This document shows positions 24,157-31,767 of a stretch of 64,000 bases of DNA, piece after piece. Made by a program: the position numbers and the translations under genes. The number at the start of each line of letters is the position of its first letter. Position 1 is the first letter of the stretch. Location of the stretch: contig JBKBJT010000013.1 in the NCBI GenBank assembly GCA_046294345.1, forward strand, positions 16,053-80,052, read 5' to 3'. The notes below the pieces were generated by a model that saw nothing but the letters and a program-made list of their open reading frames with translations, searched no databases and had not been told where the DNA came from. This DNA is from Ferrovibrio sp046294345 (GTDB taxonomy: Bacteria > Pseudomonadota > Alphaproteobacteria > Ferrovibrionales > Ferrovibrionaceae).

Positions 24157-25041
24157 ATGCGCGCCGCCATCGAGATTGCCCATCTATCGAAAACCTTCCG
24201 GACCGGCAAGCGGGCTCTCGACAATATAACCCTCGCCATCCAGCCCGGCGAGATGGTGGCCCTGATCGGCGCCTCGGGTTCGGGCAAGTCCACCCTGCTG
24301 CGCCATGTCGCCGGCCTCACCGTGGGCGACCGCGACCCGCATGCCCAGGTGGTGGTGGATGGCCGCATGGTGCAGGCGCAGGGCCGGCTGGGCAAGGGCA
24401 TCAGCGAGACCCGGGCCGGCATCGGTTTCGTGTTCCAGCAGTTCAACCTGGTCGGCCGCCTGCAGGTGATCACCAACGTGCTGGCCGGCAACCTGGGTCG
24501 CATGCCGATCTGGCGCAGCCTGTTCCGCCGCTTCACCGACGAGCAGCGCCGCATCGCCGTCGCAGCGCTGGACCGCGTCGGCATCGCGCCCTGTGCCTTC
24601 CAGCGCGCGTCCACGCTGTCGGGCGGCCAGCAGCAGCGCGCCGCCATCGCCCGCGCCCTGGTGCAGCAGGCAAAGATCATCCTGGCCGACGAACCGATCG
24701 CCTCGCTCGATCCCGAATCCTCGCGCAAGGTGATGGAAACCCTGGCCGGCATCAACGAGGCCGACGGCGTCACCGTCGTGGTGTCGCTGCACCAGGTGGA
24801 TTTCGCACTGAAATACTGCCGCCGCGTGATTGCGCTACGCGACGGCAAGGTGATGTTCGATGGCGAGGCCTCGGCCGTCACCACCGCCTTGCTGCGCGGT
24901 ATCTACGGCAACAACACCGATCTCGATTTCGGCAGCCTCGAGGCCGATGCCCGGCCCGAGCCGGCCGACGACAACGTGGCGCCGGAAGCCCCGGCGGCCG
25001 CCAGCCGCGCGGTGCCACGCATGCTGCCGGCGCTGGCCTGA
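24157..25041 (+). CDS. phnC: Phosphonate ABC transporter ATPase PhnC
   Basis: A 294-residue ABC ATPase: Walker A GASGSGKSTLLRHVAG near residue 37, the family-specific insertion with IGFVFQQFNLVGRLQVITNVLAG, signature LSGGQQQRAAIARAL and Walker B IILADEPIASLDPES. A proline/alanine-rich tail of about 30 residues extends past the usual end. It energises import of phosphonates bound by PhnD. Confidence 0.95.
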   Translation: MRAAIEIAHLSKTFRTGKRALDNITLAIQPGEMVALIGASGSGKSTLLRHVAGLTVGDRDPHAQVVVDGRMVQAQGRLGKGISETRAGIGFVFQQFNLVGRLQVITNVLAGNLGRMPIWRSLFRRFTDEQRRIAVAALDRVGIAPCAFQRASTLSGGQQQRAAIARALVQQAKIILADEPIASLDPESSRKVMETLAGINEADGVTVVVSLHQVDFALKYCRRVIALRDGKVMFDGEASAVTTALLRGIYGNNTDLDFGSLEADARPEPADDNVAPEAPAAASRAVPRMLPALA

Positions 25042-25087
25042 GCAGATTTTCAAGTTCCGCAGTTCCAACCAACCAGGAGAGAAATCC

Positions 25088-26065
25088 ATGCTGCGCCGTA
25101 CCATGCTGAAAGCCGCCGTCGCGGCCGTTGCGCTTGCCACTGCTGGCGGCGCCCAGGCCGCCGACCTGAAGGAGCTGAATTTCGGCATCATCTCGACCGA
25201 GTCGAGCGCCAACCTGAAGACCGTGTGGCAGCCCTTTCTGGCCGATATGGAAAAGCAGCTCGGCATGAAGGTGAACGGTTTCTTCGCGCCTGACTATGCC
25301 GGCATCATCGAGGGCATGCGCTTCAACAAGGTGCAGATCGCCTGGTACGGCAATGCCTCGGCCATCCAGGCCGTCGACCGCGCCGATGGCGAGGTCTTCG
25401 TGCAGTCGGTTTCGTCCGACGGCTCGCCGGGTTACTGGTCGCTGCTGCTGGTCCACAAGGACAGCCCGATCAATTCCCTGAAGGACCTGCTCGCCGCGCC
25501 GGGCAAATACACGCTGGGTAACGGCGACCCGAATTCGACTTCCGGCTTTCTGGTGCCGAGCTATTTCGCCTGGGGCCAGAACAATATCGACATCCGCAAG
25601 CATTTCACCCGCGTGGTGACGGCCAACCATGAGACCAACGCGCTGGCCGTGGCCAACAAGCAGGTGGATGTCGCCACCAACAACACCGAGAATATGGATC
25701 GCCTGAAGAAGACGGCGCCGGAAAAGCATGCCCAGATCAAGGAAATCTGGAAGTCGCCGCTGATCCCGTCCGATCCGATCGTGTGGCGCAAGGATCTGTC
25801 GGACGCCGACAAGAAGAAGATCAAGACCTTCTTCCTGACCTACGGTACCAAGAGCGAGGCGGAGAAGAAGGTTCTGGCCGGTCTGCAATGGGCGCCGTTC
25901 AAGGAATCGTCGAACAAGCAGCTGCTGCCGATTCGTCAGCTCGGCCTGTTCCGCGACAAGCTGAAGCTGGAGGCCGATACCAACATGGCCGCCGACGAGA
26001 AGGCCAAGAAGCTGGCCGAGATCGAGGCCAAGCTGGCCGATCTCACCAAGCAGATGGGTTCGTAA
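25088..26065 (+). CDS. phnD: Phosphonate-binding protein PhnD
   Basis: A 325-residue periplasmic binding protein. The signal peptide is MLRRTMLKAAVAAVALATAG, cleaved near AQA-A. Family blocks include LNFGIISTESSANLKTVWQP, FAPDYAGIIEGMRFNKVQIAWYGN and NGDPNSTSGFLVPSYF (anion-binding Ser/Thr run). AGGAGAG lies about 8 nt before the ATG at 25088. A strong hairpin follows the stop codon. Confidence 0.95.
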   Translation: MLRRTMLKAAVAAVALATAGGAQAADLKELNFGIISTESSANLKTVWQPFLADMEKQLGMKVNGFFAPDYAGIIEGMRFNKVQIAWYGNASAIQAVDRADGEVFVQSVSSDGSPGYWSLLLVHKDSPINSLKDLLAAPGKYTLGNGDPNSTSGFLVPSYFAWGQNNIDIRKHFTRVVTANHETNALAVANKQVDVATNNTENMDRLKKTAPEKHAQIKEIWKSPLIPSDPIVWRKDLSDADKKKIKTFFLTYGTKSEAEKKVLAGLQWAPFKESSNKQLLPIRQLGLFRDKLKLEADTNMAADEKAKKLAEIEAKLADLTKQMGS

Positions 26066-26078
26066 CCCTCATATCGTG

Positions 26079-26112
26079 CGGCGGAGCGGCCCGTGTCGCT
26101 CCGCCGGTTTTC
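26079..26112 (+). terminator. Stem-loop between phnD and phnE
   Basis: A perfect 10-bp stem, CGGCGGAGCG (26079-26088) and CGCTCCGCCG (26097-26106), with an 8-nt loop, followed by GTTTTC. It looks like an intrinsic terminator or processing hairpin that would raise PhnD level compared with PhnE, a common arrangement for binding proteins. Confidence 0.7.
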
Positions 26113-26129
26113 TTGCCGGGGATTGATCC

Positions 26130-26942
26130 ATGTCCGTCAGCACCGCCGTCATCCATGATCATCCGATCCATCCGCCGAAGCCGGGCCTGAAGACCTCGCT
26201 CGGGCGCATGCTGGTCTACGCCCTGATCGGCGCGATGATCATCTGGTCCTACCAGGGCGCCGAGATCGCGCCGATGAAGCTGGTCGCCGATGCCGGCAAC
26301 ATGGCGACGTTCCTCGCCGATTTTTTCCCGCCGGATTTCACCGAGTGGCGTTATTACCTCGACGAACTGATCGTCACGTTGCACATCGCTATCTGGGGCA
26401 CGTTGCTGGCTGTCGTGTTCGCCGTGCCGTTCGGCCTGCTGGCCTCGGCCAATATCACCCCGCCCTGGATCCACCAGCCGGTGCGCCGCCTGATGGATGC
26501 CTGCCGCGCCATCAACGAGATGGTCTTCGCCATGCTGTTTGTGGTTGCCGTCGGCCTGGGGCCGTTTGCCGGCGCGCTGGCGCTGTTCGTGCATACCACC
26601 GGCATTCTGGCCAAGCTGTTTTCCGAAGCCGTGGAGGCCATCGACCCGCAGCCGGTGGAAGGCATCCGCGCCACCGGTGCCAATGCGCTGGAAGAAATCG
26701 TCTACGGCGTGATCCCCCAGGTGATGCCGCTCTGGGTGTCGTATTCGCTCTATCGTTTCGAATCCAACCTGCGCTCGGCCTCGGTGGTCGGCATGGTCGG
26801 CGCCGGCGGCATCGGCGTGGTGCTGTGGGAAGTGATCCGCGGCTTCCAGTTCGCCCAGACCTGCGCGGTGATGATCATGATCATCCTGCTGGTCAGCGCG
26901 GTCGACGTGATCTCGGCGCGCATCCGCAAAGTGCTGATCTGA
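26130..26942 (+). CDS. phnE: Phosphonate ABC transporter permease PhnE
   Basis: A 270-residue permease with about six membrane helices. Conserved segments are DELIVTLHIAIWGTLLAVVFAVPFG and the EAA-loop EGIRATGANALEEIVYGVIPQV, which contacts PhnC. Only one phnE is present, where many operons have two, so the transporter is probably a homodimeric permease. GGGG/GGGA precedes the ATG. Confidence 0.95.
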   Translation: MSVSTAVIHDHPIHPPKPGLKTSLGRMLVYALIGAMIIWSYQGAEIAPMKLVADAGNMATFLADFFPPDFTEWRYYLDELIVTLHIAIWGTLLAVVFAVPFGLLASANITPPWIHQPVRRLMDACRAINEMVFAMLFVVAVGLGPFAGALALFVHTTGILAKLFSEAVEAIDPQPVEGIRATGANALEEIVYGVIPQVMPLWVSYSLYRFESNLRSASVVGMVGAGGIGVVLWEVIRGFQFAQTCAVMIMIILLVSAVDVISARIRKVLI

Positions 26943-26946
26943 CGTT

Positions 26947-26972
26947 TCAGTTGCGCAGATCAGTTGCGCAGG
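26947..26972. repeat. 13-bp tandem duplication at a gene end
   Basis: TCAGTTGCGCAGA (26947-26959) is followed directly by TCAGTTGCGCAGG (26960-26972). The second copy encodes, on the minus strand, the last residues and stop codon of the small ORF at 26960; the first copy repeats this just past the stop. It looks like a slippage duplication. Confidence 0.7.
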
Positions 26973-27154
26973 GCCGCCTGCCGGTGCTGCTCGATCTTGT
27001 CGGCACGCCAATAGGTGGCCCGACGGCGGCTGTACTGGATCGGCACGACATTGTCGGGGGTGGCGTCGTCGTCCCGACGGTTGGCACCAAAGCGGTCGCG
27101 CACCCTGGTCAGGGCTTCCTGGGTGATGCAGAGCAGCAATGTGTTGGTCAGCAT
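26960..27154 (-). CDS. Small conserved-type hypothetical protein, 64 aa
   Basis: A 64-residue protein, basic in its second half (YSRRRATYWRADKIEQHRQ). It is not recognised as a known family. It is supported by a strong ribosome site, AAGGGAGG, 6 nt before the ATG at 27154. It converges on phnE. Two tandem copies of a TATAAT-containing 15-mer lie upstream at 27193-27222. Confidence 0.6.
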   Translation of the reverse strand: MLTNTLLLCITQEALTRVRDRFGANRRDDDATPDNVVPIQYSRRRATYWRADKIEQHRQAALRN

Positions 27155-27192
27155 GGATGCCTCCCTTGCGATGAGTTGAATACGGCCGGCGT

Positions 27193-27222
27193 CGTATAAT
27201 CCTGCGCCGTATAATCCTGCGG
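27193..27222. repeat. 15-bp tandem repeat CGTATAATCCTGCGS
   Basis: CGTATAATCCTGCGC (27193-27207) is followed directly by CGTATAATCCTGCGG (27208-27222), in the 72-bp gap between two minus-strand genes. Each copy contains TATAAT on the + strand (ATTATA on the minus strand). It may double a promoter element or be a slippage product. Confidence 0.65.
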
Positions 27223-27226
27223 CGGC

Positions 27227-27808
27227 TTAGTCGCCGGCCCGCCACAGGCCGTCAGGCTGGCGACAGGCGGTTCCGTAATTCTGCCGGTCCTCGCCATCGC
27301 GGCTGGCGACAGCGCGGTAGTCGCGACAGAACAATCCGTTCCGCTCAAAAGTCGCCAGCGGCGTCAGCGCGAAGGCCAGGCCGTCATGGCCGGCGCCATA
27401 CCAGCGGATGGTCTGCCGGTCCGGCGCGAATTCCAGCACGCGGCTCACGCAGCCCAGATCGATGGCATCCATGCTGCGGCCCGGCGCGAGGCTGCCGATC
27501 TGGGCCGCGATCTGACGCCGCGACATGTCGCGGGCGACCAGGCGGCGGTCGCAGGTGCCGCGGTCGATGCCATAGACCGCAGAATAGACGGCATAGGGTG
27601 CGGCGCTTGGCGCCCGCAGCATGCTGCCCTGGCTTGAACCCGCCGCCGGCGCACCTGCCACGGAAGAGTTATGGATCAGCGGATCGGCCATCGCCGCCCC
27701 GGATAACACCGAGGCGACGATGGCAGCGGCCAGGCCGAGGGTGGGTCGGCGACCAGGCCACGGCGCGACAGTGGAGGGGGTGCTCCACCGTGGGGTTGAG
27801 GCAGGCAT
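27227..27808 (-). CDS. Surface-antigen-like outer-membrane protein
   Basis: A 193-residue exported protein. Residues 1-41 form a basic then hydrophobic signal (TLGLAAAIVASVLSGAAMA). The C-terminal domain has VLEFAPDRQTIRWYGAGHDG and ends in LFCRDYRAVASRDGEDRQNY, then GTACRQPDGLWR, the pattern of the Rickettsia 17-kDa/RT0821-type surface antigen domain with its paired cysteines. The usual glycine-zipper half is missing here but is encoded as a separate protein next door (27839). Confidence 0.7.
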   Translation of the reverse strand: MPASTPRWSTPSTVAPWPGRRPTLGLAAAIVASVLSGAAMADPLIHNSSVAGAPAAGSSQGSMLRAPSAAPYAVYSAVYGIDRGTCDRRLVARDMSRRQIAAQIGSLAPGRSMDAIDLGCVSRVLEFAPDRQTIRWYGAGHDGLAFALTPLATFERNGLFCRDYRAVASRDGEDRQNYGTACRQPDGLWRAGD

Positions 27809-27838
27809 GACGCGCCGCTCCGCTAAACCGTGAAACTG

Positions 27839-28096
27839 CTACTTCTTCTTGCCCTTTTCCGACTCGTGATAGAGCAGGCCGCCGGCCGTGCCGGCCGCGG
27901 CGCCGATCAGGGCGCCGGTTACCGTGCTGCCGGTGATGGCGCCGATCACCGCGCCGCCGGCTGCGCCAAGGGCGCCGCCGGACAGGGCCCGCTGCTGCTG
28001 GTCGTTCATGCCATTGCAGCCTGCGGCGACCAGGCCGACCAGGGCGAGGGCCGAAAGCCTGGTCGCGATCCGGGGGGCGGTCGTGCGGTTGATCAT
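27839..28096 (-). CDS. Glycine-zipper lipoprotein, 85 aa
   Basis: An 85-residue lipoprotein with signal RLSALALVGLVAAGC (lipid Cys near residue 27) and a glycine-zipper segment GGALGAAGGAVIGAITGSTV then GALIGAAAGTAGGLL. The tail is lysine-rich (HESEKGKKK). The ATG at 28096 has AAAGGAGA about 6 nt upstream, while the longer frame to 28225 has none. Such proteins insert in the outer membrane; this gene and the downstream surface-antigen gene probably act together. Confidence 0.85.
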   Translation of the reverse strand: MINRTTAPRIATRLSALALVGLVAAGCNGMNDQQQRALSGGALGAAGGAVIGAITGSTVTGALIGAAAGTAGGLLYHESEKGKKK

Positions 28097-28409
28097 GACG
28101 CTCTCCTTTATTCTTCTGTTCTTCGTGCGCGCGGGACTGCCCGGTGATTCTGGCTTAGGAAGTCTGGGAAGGCCGGGAGGCCCGTGCTCGGAGGCAAGGA
28201 TTGGCAATTCCGAAGTATTCGGCAATGAATATTTGGCTCGACCCCGAGTTTGTTCTGGGAATCACAAGTATATCTTCATTATGTCACAAGTTTATCGCAG
28301 GAATTACTATTGTGTTTACAAGCATGATGCCTGTAGTTGTCTAAGAGAATTCCGAAATCGCGACTCTGATGGCTTCCCCCCTTCATCCGGCTTGCGTATC
28401 GTCCCCGCT
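28097..28409. other. AT-rich intergenic region, 313 bp
   Basis: Between the divergent glycine-zipper and proline-rich lipoprotein genes. The stretch 28200-28375 is clearly lower in GC than the rest of this part of the window and has no convincing reading frame or ribosome site. Its AT-rich character suits promoters for the flanking genes or a small RNA, but no defined -35/-10 pair or hairpin was identified. Confidence 0.5.
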
Positions 28410-28901
28410 ATGTCGATTCGCTCCCGCCCGTTTTTTCCCGCCGTGGTTCCGCTCGTGATGCTCGCGCTCGCGCTGACGGCCTGCGACACCTTTATGCCCG
28501 CGCGGCAGCCTGCGGCTCCGCCGCCGGCGCCGCCCACGGATGCGCCGGGCACGGAGTCGACCGCCACGCCCCCGCCGCGGCCGGTGCCGCGTCCGGCGCG
28601 CAAGCCCGCGGTCGGGCAACCCGCTGCCGCGCCTGGGCAAACCCAGCCGCCCCCCGTCATCGGCATGAACCGCGAGGCGCTGCGGCAGCATTTCGGCGAA
28701 CCGACGCAGGAGCGCGCCGCGCCGCCGGCCCGCGTGCTGGAATTCGGCCAGGGCGATTGCCGGCTGGCGGTCTATCTGTATCTCGATACGGCACGGAACG
28801 ATTTCTATGCCCTGCAATACGAGGTGAACGGCGCCGCGCCGACGGGGCCCGATGCCGACCTCTGCCTCGCGAGGATCGCGCGCGATGCCGAACGCCGCTG
28901 A
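28410..28901 (+). CDS. Proline-rich lipoprotein
   Basis: A 163-residue protein with a lipoprotein signal (VVPLVMLALALTAC, lipid Cys near residue 26), a Pro/Ala/Thr-rich linker (residues 30-85), and a small C-terminal domain with MNREALRQHFGEPTQERAAP and VLEFGQGDCRLAVYLYLD. The last part resembles SmpA/BamE-like folds in which GEP is followed by short strands, but the match is loose. No ribosome site is seen at 28410. It overlaps the response regulator gene by 17 nt. Confidence 0.75.
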   Translation: MSIRSRPFFPAVVPLVMLALALTACDTFMPARQPAAPPPAPPTDAPGTESTATPPPRPVPRPARKPAVGQPAAAPGQTQPPPVIGMNREALRQHFGEPTQERAAPPARVLEFGQGDCRLAVYLYLDTARNDFYALQYEVNGAAPTGPDADLCLARIARDAERR

Positions 28902-29610
28902 AACCCTGCTGATCGCGGTCGTCGACGACGATGCGCTGTTCCGCGATACCGTCTCGGCCAATCTGAGCGAGGCGGGCTATCGCGTCGTCGAATTCAACGG
29001 CGGTCAGGCGGCGCTGGACTGGTTCGCGCAGGGCAACCGCGCCGCCGCCATGCTGCTGGACTGGCAGATGCCCGAGCTGGACGGTCCGGCCACGCTGGAG
29101 CAGCTGCGCGCCGCCGGCCATGCCCTGCCGGTGATCTTCCTCACCGGCTTGAACCAGCCGATCTTCGAAGAAAAGGGTTTGAAGCTCGGTGCGGTCGATT
29201 TCGTCGACAAGGCGAAAAGCTTCGCCATCATCCTGCAGCGTCTGCGCATCGCGCTCGGCGCCAAGATGCCGATTGCCGGCGACGCCGCGATGCCGGTGGG
29301 CGGCGGCGGCCTGCTGCTCGATGTGGCCAGTGCGCGCGTGACCTGGAATGGTACCCAGGTCGACCTCACCCATGGCGAGTTCAAGGTGGTGCAGCTGCTG
29401 GCGCAGCGGATCGGCCGCGATGTCGGGTATCGCGAGATTTACGACGTGGTGCGCGGCGTGGGCTTCGAAGCCGGCCAAGGGCCGGACGGCTATCGCGCCA
29501 ATGTGCGCGCCATGGTGAAACGCATCCGGCAGAAATTCCGCGACATCGACGCGGAATTCGACGCCATCGAGACCTATCCCGGTTTCGGCTATCGCTGGCG
29601 CCATGCCTGA
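28885..29610 (+). CDS. OmpR-family response regulator
   Basis: A 241-residue regulator. The receiver domain has the acidic pair in AVVDDDALF, phospho-acceptor Asp in MLLDWQMPELDG (near residue 59), Thr in VIFLTGLNQP and Lys in FVDKAKSF. The C-terminal winged helix includes VDLTHGEFKVVQLLAQRIGRD and ends in YPGFGYRWRHA. It overlaps the sensor kinase gene by 8 nt, so it is the partner of that kinase. The fold is close to ChvI-type regulators of alphaproteobacteria. Confidence 0.92.
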   Translation: MPNAAETLLIAVVDDDALFRDTVSANLSEAGYRVVEFNGGQAALDWFAQGNRAAAMLLDWQMPELDGPATLEQLRAAGHALPVIFLTGLNQPIFEEKGLKLGAVDFVDKAKSFAIILQRLRIALGAKMPIAGDAAMPVGGGGLLLDVASARVTWNGTQVDLTHGEFKVVQLLAQRIGRDVGYREIYDVVRGVGFEAGQGPDGYRANVRAMVKRIRQKFRDIDAEFDAIETYPGFGYRWRHA

Positions 29611-31099
29611 CCAGGGACGCAGGCCGCACCGCATCTGGCGCTCGCTGACCTTCCGCGGCCTCATCGTTCTCGCGCTTTTTGCCGCCCTGCCGGCTTTTCT
29701 TTATGTCACCTTCCGCCAGGCCGATCAGGACCGTCAGCACCTGCTGCTGGAAAGCATCCGGGTGAAGGGCCTCACCGTCGGTCGCGTGCTGGAGGAACGG
29801 CTGCAGCGGGCCGACCAGATTCCGCTCTTCCGTCTGGGCGAGGAACTGGCGCGCTTCCAGACCGAGGGCGTCAGCCTGCGCCTGCTGTTCCGCCCACATG
29901 ACGGCCCGGCCGATGCGGGTTTCCTCTATGTGGCCTCCGCGCCGGCGGTGATGCCGGCCGACCTGGAATACGAACGCCAGCATCTGGCGGCGGCCGGCGT
30001 GCTGGCGCAGCTGGAGGCGACCTGCAGCGGCGACCTGCCGCTGGCCCTGCGGGTGGACCGCGCCGATGGCCAGGCCGAACTGATCACCTCGATCACGCCG
30101 GTGCGCACGGCGCGCGGCTGCTGGGCCCTGGTGATTTCCAGCGACCTTGCGGCGCCGGCGGAACGGCGCTTGGGCAAACCCTACTGGCAGGCGCCGGAAG
30201 TGCAGATCGCGGCGGCGATCTATCTGATCTTCGCCGGCATCGTGCTGCTGATCGCCTTCGACCTGGCCCGTGGCCTGCGGCGTTTCGCTGCCACGGCGCG
30301 CGGCGTGGCCGAACGCCGCATCGAGGGGCGCTTCGCTCAGCGCAACCGCATTCCCGAACTCGATGGCGTGGCCCGCGCCTTCGACCGCATGGAAGACGGC
30401 CTGCGCGCCACCGCCGGCGAACTGCGCCTGGCGGCGGAAGAAAGTGCCCATGCCTTCAAGACGCCGCTGGGCACGATCCGCCAGGCCATGGTGCCGCTGC
30501 GTACCCGCGTGACCGCCGAGGATGCGCGCAGCCAGCAGGCCCTACAGGCCATCGACGGCGCGCTGGAGCGGCTGGACGGCCTGGTGCGGGCGGCCCGCAA
30601 TCTCGACGATGCCGTGGCCGACCGGCTGGATCCGCCGCGCGAGCGCGTGGAGCTGAATGCCCTGATCGAGGATGTGGTCGATGCCCATGCCTCCGACGCG
30701 GCCGCGCGCAATGTCACGTTGCGCGTGGCGGCCGGCAGCGAGGCTTCGGCGCCGATGGGCGGGCGGCTGATCGCGGCGGCGCTCGACCAGGTGATCGAGA
30801 ATGCGCTCAGCTATGCGCCGGCGGGCAGCGTGGTGACGGTGACCCTGCATCGCGGCACAAGGCGCGTGCTGATCGTGGTGGCCGATACCGGGCCTGGCGT
30901 GGATCCGGCGCTGCTGCCGCATATCTTCCAGCGCCACACCTCGTTCCGCGACGATGGCCGGCATGACGACAGGCTGCCCAATTTCGGCCTCGGTCTCTGG
31001 GTGGCCAAACGCAACATGGAGGCAGTCGGCGGTGCCATCGAGGCGGCGAACCGCCCCGGCGGCGGCTTCATCGTCACGCTCAGCCTGCCGCTCGACTGA
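29603..31099 (+). CDS. Sensor histidine kinase
   Basis: A 498-residue membrane kinase: a first helix near residue 15-35, a periplasmic domain, a second helix near 195-220 (IAAAIYLIFAGIVLLIAFDL), HAMP near 225-270, the H-box ESAHAFKTPLGTIRQ near 285 (HAFKTP in place of HELRTP), and an HATPase domain with N-box LDQVIENALSYAP, DTGPGVD and a GLGL-type G-box. It is translationally coupled to the regulator upstream. ChvG-like overall; the signal is unknown. Confidence 0.92.
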   Translation: MPDQGRRPHRIWRSLTFRGLIVLALFAALPAFLYVTFRQADQDRQHLLLESIRVKGLTVGRVLEERLQRADQIPLFRLGEELARFQTEGVSLRLLFRPHDGPADAGFLYVASAPAVMPADLEYERQHLAAAGVLAQLEATCSGDLPLALRVDRADGQAELITSITPVRTARGCWALVISSDLAAPAERRLGKPYWQAPEVQIAAAIYLIFAGIVLLIAFDLARGLRRFAATARGVAERRIEGRFAQRNRIPELDGVARAFDRMEDGLRATAGELRLAAEESAHAFKTPLGTIRQAMVPLRTRVTAEDARSQQALQAIDGALERLDGLVRAARNLDDAVADRLDPPRERVELNALIEDVVDAHASDAAARNVTLRVAAGSEASAPMGGRLIAAALDQVIENALSYAPAGSVVTVTLHRGTRRVLIVVADTGPGVDPALLPHIFQRHTSFRDDGRHDDRLPNFGLGLWVAKRNMEAVGGAIEAANRPGGGFIVTLSLPLD

Positions 31100-31108
31100 A
31101 GCCCTGCT

Positions 31109-31681
31109 CTACAGCACCATGCTGTCGCTCTGATGCCGGCGCCAGGCGAAGGCCAGCAGGCCACCGCCCAGCAGCAGCGCGACGATGCCGATCATCCAGG
31201 TGGCCGCCACCGCCACGGCGCTGGGGAAGAACAGCAGCAGCAGGCCGATGACGATCAGCAGGATGCCGCCCTTGCTGACCGGCCAGTCGGGACCGACCTG
31301 GCGGCGCATGCGCAGGCTGCCGGCGATGGCCATGATGCCGAACAGGATGATCCAGGCCGCCAGCAGGTAGATCATCAGCGTGACGGCCGCCTCCGGCCAC
31401 AGCACGCAGAGCAGGCCGAGCAGCAGCCCACTGATACCGGTGAGCATCTGGAAGCCGCGCGCCGGATCGGCGCTGTCGCGGCGCAGGGCCAGCATCAGGG
31501 TGATGGTGCCGTCCACCAGGGCATAGGCGCCGAAGATGATCACCAGCACGGCCAGGCTGATGCCGGGCCAGAAGATCGCGATCAGGCCGAACAGCAGGGC
31601 GGCGATGCCGCGCAGCACGATCAGCCACCACAGGCGGCGCGGCATCGGGGCGAAACGGCCCGGCGGCATGCGTTCGACCAT
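31109..31681 (-). CDS. HdeD-family membrane protein (DUF308)
   Basis: A 190-residue protein with about six short hydrophobic helices: LWWLIVLRGIAALLFGLIAIFWP, then LAVLVIIFGAYALVDGTITL and AVTLMIYLLAAWIILFGIMAI. The repeated pattern is that of HdeD, linked to acid stress in enterics. GAGG stands 5 nt before the ATG at 31681. It converges with the sensor kinase and diverges from the adenine deaminase gene. Confidence 0.88.
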   Translation of the reverse strand: MVERMPPGRFAPMPRRLWWLIVLRGIAALLFGLIAIFWPGISLAVLVIIFGAYALVDGTITLMLALRRDSADPARGFQMLTGISGLLLGLLCVLWPEAAVTLMIYLLAAWIILFGIMAIAGSLRMRRQVGPDWPVSKGGILLIVIGLLLLFFPSAVAVAATWMIGIVALLLGGGLLAFAWRRHQSDSMVL

Positions 31682-31731
31682 CGTTTCCTCGTGGGTTGCT
31701 CCGGGGGACAGTATAACCCTGCCGGTCGCGA

Positions 31732-31767
31732 TTGTCGCCTGCGCGGCGGCGCGCTAGGCTTGCAACA
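31732..31767 (+). promoter_or_regulatory. Promoter giving a likely leaderless adenine-deaminase mRNA
   Basis: TTGTCG (31732-31737), 17 bp, then TAGGCT (31755-31760). The expected start point, about 7 nt on, coincides with the ATG at 31767, and no Shine-Dalgarno sequence is present. Translation probably begins on a leaderless transcript. Confidence 0.45.
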
